DNA from: Coriobacteriales bacterium
GTDB lineage: Bacteria; Actinomycetota; Coriobacteriia; Coriobacteriales; UBA8131
Direction: 5' to 3'
Assembly: GCA_031276475.1 (NCBI GenBank)
Contig: JAISMZ010000018.1
Coordinates: 1-16,678 of the forward strand
Length of the DNA stretch: 16,678 bases
Positions 14,812-16,678 of this stretch are shown here, in pieces; the stretch's first letter is position 1, and each line of letters starts with the position of its first letter. Below the pieces are notes generated by a model. It made no database searches and was not told where the DNA came from. It saw nothing but the letters and a program-made list of their open reading frames with translations. A program made the position numbers and the translations under genes.

Positions 14812-15165
14812 CTACACCGGCATGTAGAGATTTTGCTTACCTGGCCGTGTTGCCATGGTCTTGGTCAATTCATCTAGTGTGCCATACTCAAGGCAGGCGG
14901 CCATACAGTGATGGACGCACATCGGCTTGTAGCCTTTGGCCACCTCGTCTTCGCACATATCGCAAAGCTCGGTGGGAATAGGCATGTTGATCCACTCAAA
15001 CTTGCTCGGCGTCCCCTTCTCAATTTCAAAAGGACCAACCTCTACGAGCTTGATGCCCCATTTGCCAACAGGCAGCTCCAGGTGATTTTTGCAGGCCACC
15101 TCGCAAGCATGACATCCTGTGCAGTAGTTATAGTCGACTAATAGACCCTTCTTACTCTTCGACAT
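14812..15165 (-). CDS. 4Fe-4S ferredoxin-like electron transfer subunit
   Basis: 117 aa from the preferred start. The first cluster motif CTGCHACEVAC is complete (CxxCxxCxxxC). The second set is CDMC, then after 11 residues CVHHCMAAC, enough for a second [4Fe-4S] cluster. There is no signal peptide or membrane segment. This is the DmsB/NrfC-like small subunit that passes electrons to or from a molybdopterin enzyme, and it follows the oxidoreductase gene after 57 bases. I chose ATG 15163-15165 because AGAGGTGA lies upstream at good spacing. An in-frame ATG at 15190-15192 would add 9 residues but its GAAGGAT lies too close. From memory, similar pairs occur beside catechol dehydroxylases and related enzymes in gut Coriobacteriia. 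Confidence 0.9.
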   Translation of the reverse strand: MSKSKKGLLVDYNYCTGCHACEVACKNHLELPVGKWGIKLVEVGPFEIEKGTPSKFEWINMPIPTELCDMCEDEVAKGYKPMCVHHCMAACLEYGTLDELTKTMATRPGKQNLYMPV

Positions 15166-15222
15166 CTGGTTCACCTCTTTCATATCCTTCAAATTCCGAG
15201 TCGATTGTTGTGACGTTGCTGC

Positions 15223-16678
15223 TCAGTCCTCAGCCTTGTAAACTTTGCAGATGATGCACTTGTAGGGAGCACCAAAGCCCATCTTCCCAATCAGTTTGTG
15301 CGGGATGAGGTTGTTGATGTTGGAGAGGAACACGTCCTGCGGACCGTATCCTTTATCCACAGGTGGCTTCTCCGGGTACCACCAGGCATGCTCAGAGTGT
15401 ACGACGCGGCGGTCGATGCCGGGGAAGAGCTTCGCGCGTTGCTTGGCCCTGCCAAACTGGTTCTCAACCCAGATCCAGTCTCCGTCTTCAATCCCCAGGC
15501 TCTTGGCGGTCTCGGGGTTGAGCTGTGTGATGGGGTCTGGATGAATCTCACGCAACTTGTCTACCTGGCGCTGCTCGGAGTGGAAATAAACCCAGGAACG
15601 GGCGCCACTGGTGAGTACGAACGGGTACTCCTTCATCAATAGCGGCGTGCGCACGGGACTGAATTGCGGCTCCTCGTAGTACGGAAGCGGATCGTCTCCC
15701 CACTCGGCAAAAAGTGGTTCAAAGAGTTCGATCCTGCGGGTCGCCGTGACGAAGCCCGGTTGGCCGTCAAAGTTTTGCAGGCCGTGGCGATACTTGCTGT
15801 AGTGCCATTCAGGCACGGCCCATTTAGCCTCTTGCAACTCAGGGAAGGTCATGCCTGGAATGTACTGATCCAACTCCCAGGAGAGAAAGTCCGACATGGT
15901 TTCCCAAGGGAAGACCTCCGGGTTGAGGCGCTTGCCCAACTCCAGGAGGATTTCGTCGTCGCTCTTGCACTCACCTACCTGGATTGCCTTGTTGATGGCA
16001 CCGACGAACATGGAAAGCGACCCATAGTGAGTGCAGACGATGCCGTCTTTTTCTGCATAGGAAGCCACGGGCAGGAAAAGATCGCCAAAAGAAGCGGCAG
16101 AGGGGGTCATGAACAAGTCGCAGACCACATTGAAGTCCAGGTTTTTAAATGCCTTCTCCCAACGCTGTGGCGCTGCTGTAGGGCAGGCAATCGGGTTGGA
16201 GGACATGATCCAAGACATCTTGAGCGGATAGGGTTCGCCGCTTTCCATGGCGTCCAAGGGCATGTCGGGCTGAACGGTGGAGATAGCCGTTGTCACACAA
16301 GGGTAGGGCGTGCCACCCATGCCGCTGTCCGAGCCAAGCCGCTTGGCCTGCACTTCCGGCGGCAAGCTGTCCCAGCCCCACCACATCGGGGCCGCAAACG
16401 ATGGCGCACCAACAATCAGGCCGCCAGGAACGTCGATGTTGCCGGTGGCAGCATTCAACGCAAGCAGCGCGTGAGCCATCTGAACGCCGTTGCTCTTCTG
16501 GTCGGTAGCCAGGCCCCAGGAGATCGATGCCGGCTTGGCATTGGCAAAGAAACGGGCGGCGCCGATGATCTGCTCGGCCGGCACCCAGGTGATGTCAGCT
16601 CACTTCTCGGGTGGGTACTCCAGCTCGCGCTCTTTAAGCTCCTCCCAGCCATAGACCCAGTTCTCAACAAACTCATGG
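15223..16678 (-). CDS. Molybdopterin oxidoreductase, 3' part, with in-frame UGA
   Basis: C-terminal part of a large molybdopterin-guanine-dinucleotide enzyme; the gene runs off the window, so the N-terminal iron-sulfur and molybdenum-ligand region is not visible. After the stop-like codon, 453 residues are open, beginning around VPAEQIIGAARFFA. They include MSWIMSSNP, DLFMTPSAASFGDLFLPVASYAEKDG and the C-terminal dinucleotide-binding domain (EYPFVLTSGARSWVYFHSEQ, then LNPETAKSLGIEDGDWIWVEN). The HSEQRQ segment recalls acetylene hydratase, transhydroxylase and catechol dehydroxylase relatives. A further 25 codons upstream (HEFVENWVYGWEELKEREL, ending PPEK) are in the same frame and family-like, but a TGA at 16600-16602 separates them. 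The gene is therefore either disrupted or recoded. Substrate unknown. Confidence 0.85.
16600..16602 (-). other. In-frame UGA inside the oxidoreductase gene
   Basis: TGA lies between PPEK and ADITWVPAEQ with family-like protein on both sides in one frame and no frameshift. The site is not near the expected molybdenum ligand, and the following 40 bases show only a 4-bp hairpin, not a convincing SECIS. A nonsense mutation or sequencing error is more likely than selenocysteine. Confidence 0.8.

Noticed and set aside
16600..16602. Selenocysteine as the main reading of the UGA
   Set aside because: The site is far from the expected metal ligand, and only a trivial 4-bp hairpin follows within the SECIS distance.

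Overview
The window looks like chromosomal DNA from a GC-rich actinobacterium of the class Coriobacteriia, most likely a gut Eggerthellaceae member. The grounds are an actinobacterial-style coiled-coil insertion in RpoC, a small two-cluster ferredoxin paired with a molybdopterin oxidoreductase of the type common in gut Coriobacteriia, and a fragment of a CD1115-type VirD4/TraG coupling protein. The family assignment is inference from remembered protein families, not from a search.

Layout. Positions 1-175 hold a C-rich short tandem repeat (G-rich on the transcribed minus strand) and two hairpins, all just downstream of rpoC. From 193 to 13014 every gene lies on the minus strand. In transcription order these are a YtxH-type small membrane protein, a PRC-barrel protein, serS, a UPF0210/DUF711 (PFL-like) protein, rpoB and rpoC. 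The PRC, serS and UPF0210 genes overlap by 8 and 10 bases, which suggests one transcript. rpoB has its own promoter candidate, strong ribosome binding site and TTG start, and rpoC follows after 3 bases. On the plus strand, at 13150-13335, two tandem tRNA-Ser genes (anticodons GGA and CGA) follow a clear promoter. From 13336 to 13968 is a decayed region with a double-truncated, stop-containing fragment of a conjugative coupling protein. From 13969 to 14645 a translationally coupled pair encodes an FmdB-type zinc ribbon protein and a SlyD-like FKBP protein. From 14812 to the window end is a molybdopterin oxidoreductase (3' part only, interrupted by an in-frame UGA) followed by its ferredoxin-like partner.

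How the genes work together. RNA polymerase beta and beta', seryl-tRNA synthetase and two tRNA-Ser genes make a core information-processing block. The tRNAs are potential substrates of the neighbouring synthetase. The right end is accessory: an anaerobic redox enzyme pair and the scar of a mobile element beside tRNA genes.

The most interesting signal is in the RNA polymerase subunits. RpoC has a C-terminal extension of about 230 residues. Within it, residues about 1325-1380 align without gaps to the helix-hairpin-helix C-terminal domain of the alpha subunit and keep most of the residues that contact DNA in E. coli alpha. RpoB also has an acidic, Ala-rich extension of about 125 residues, and the two tails share a short motif of the form LGSI-(V)-DELG. 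I do not know of a description of either feature.
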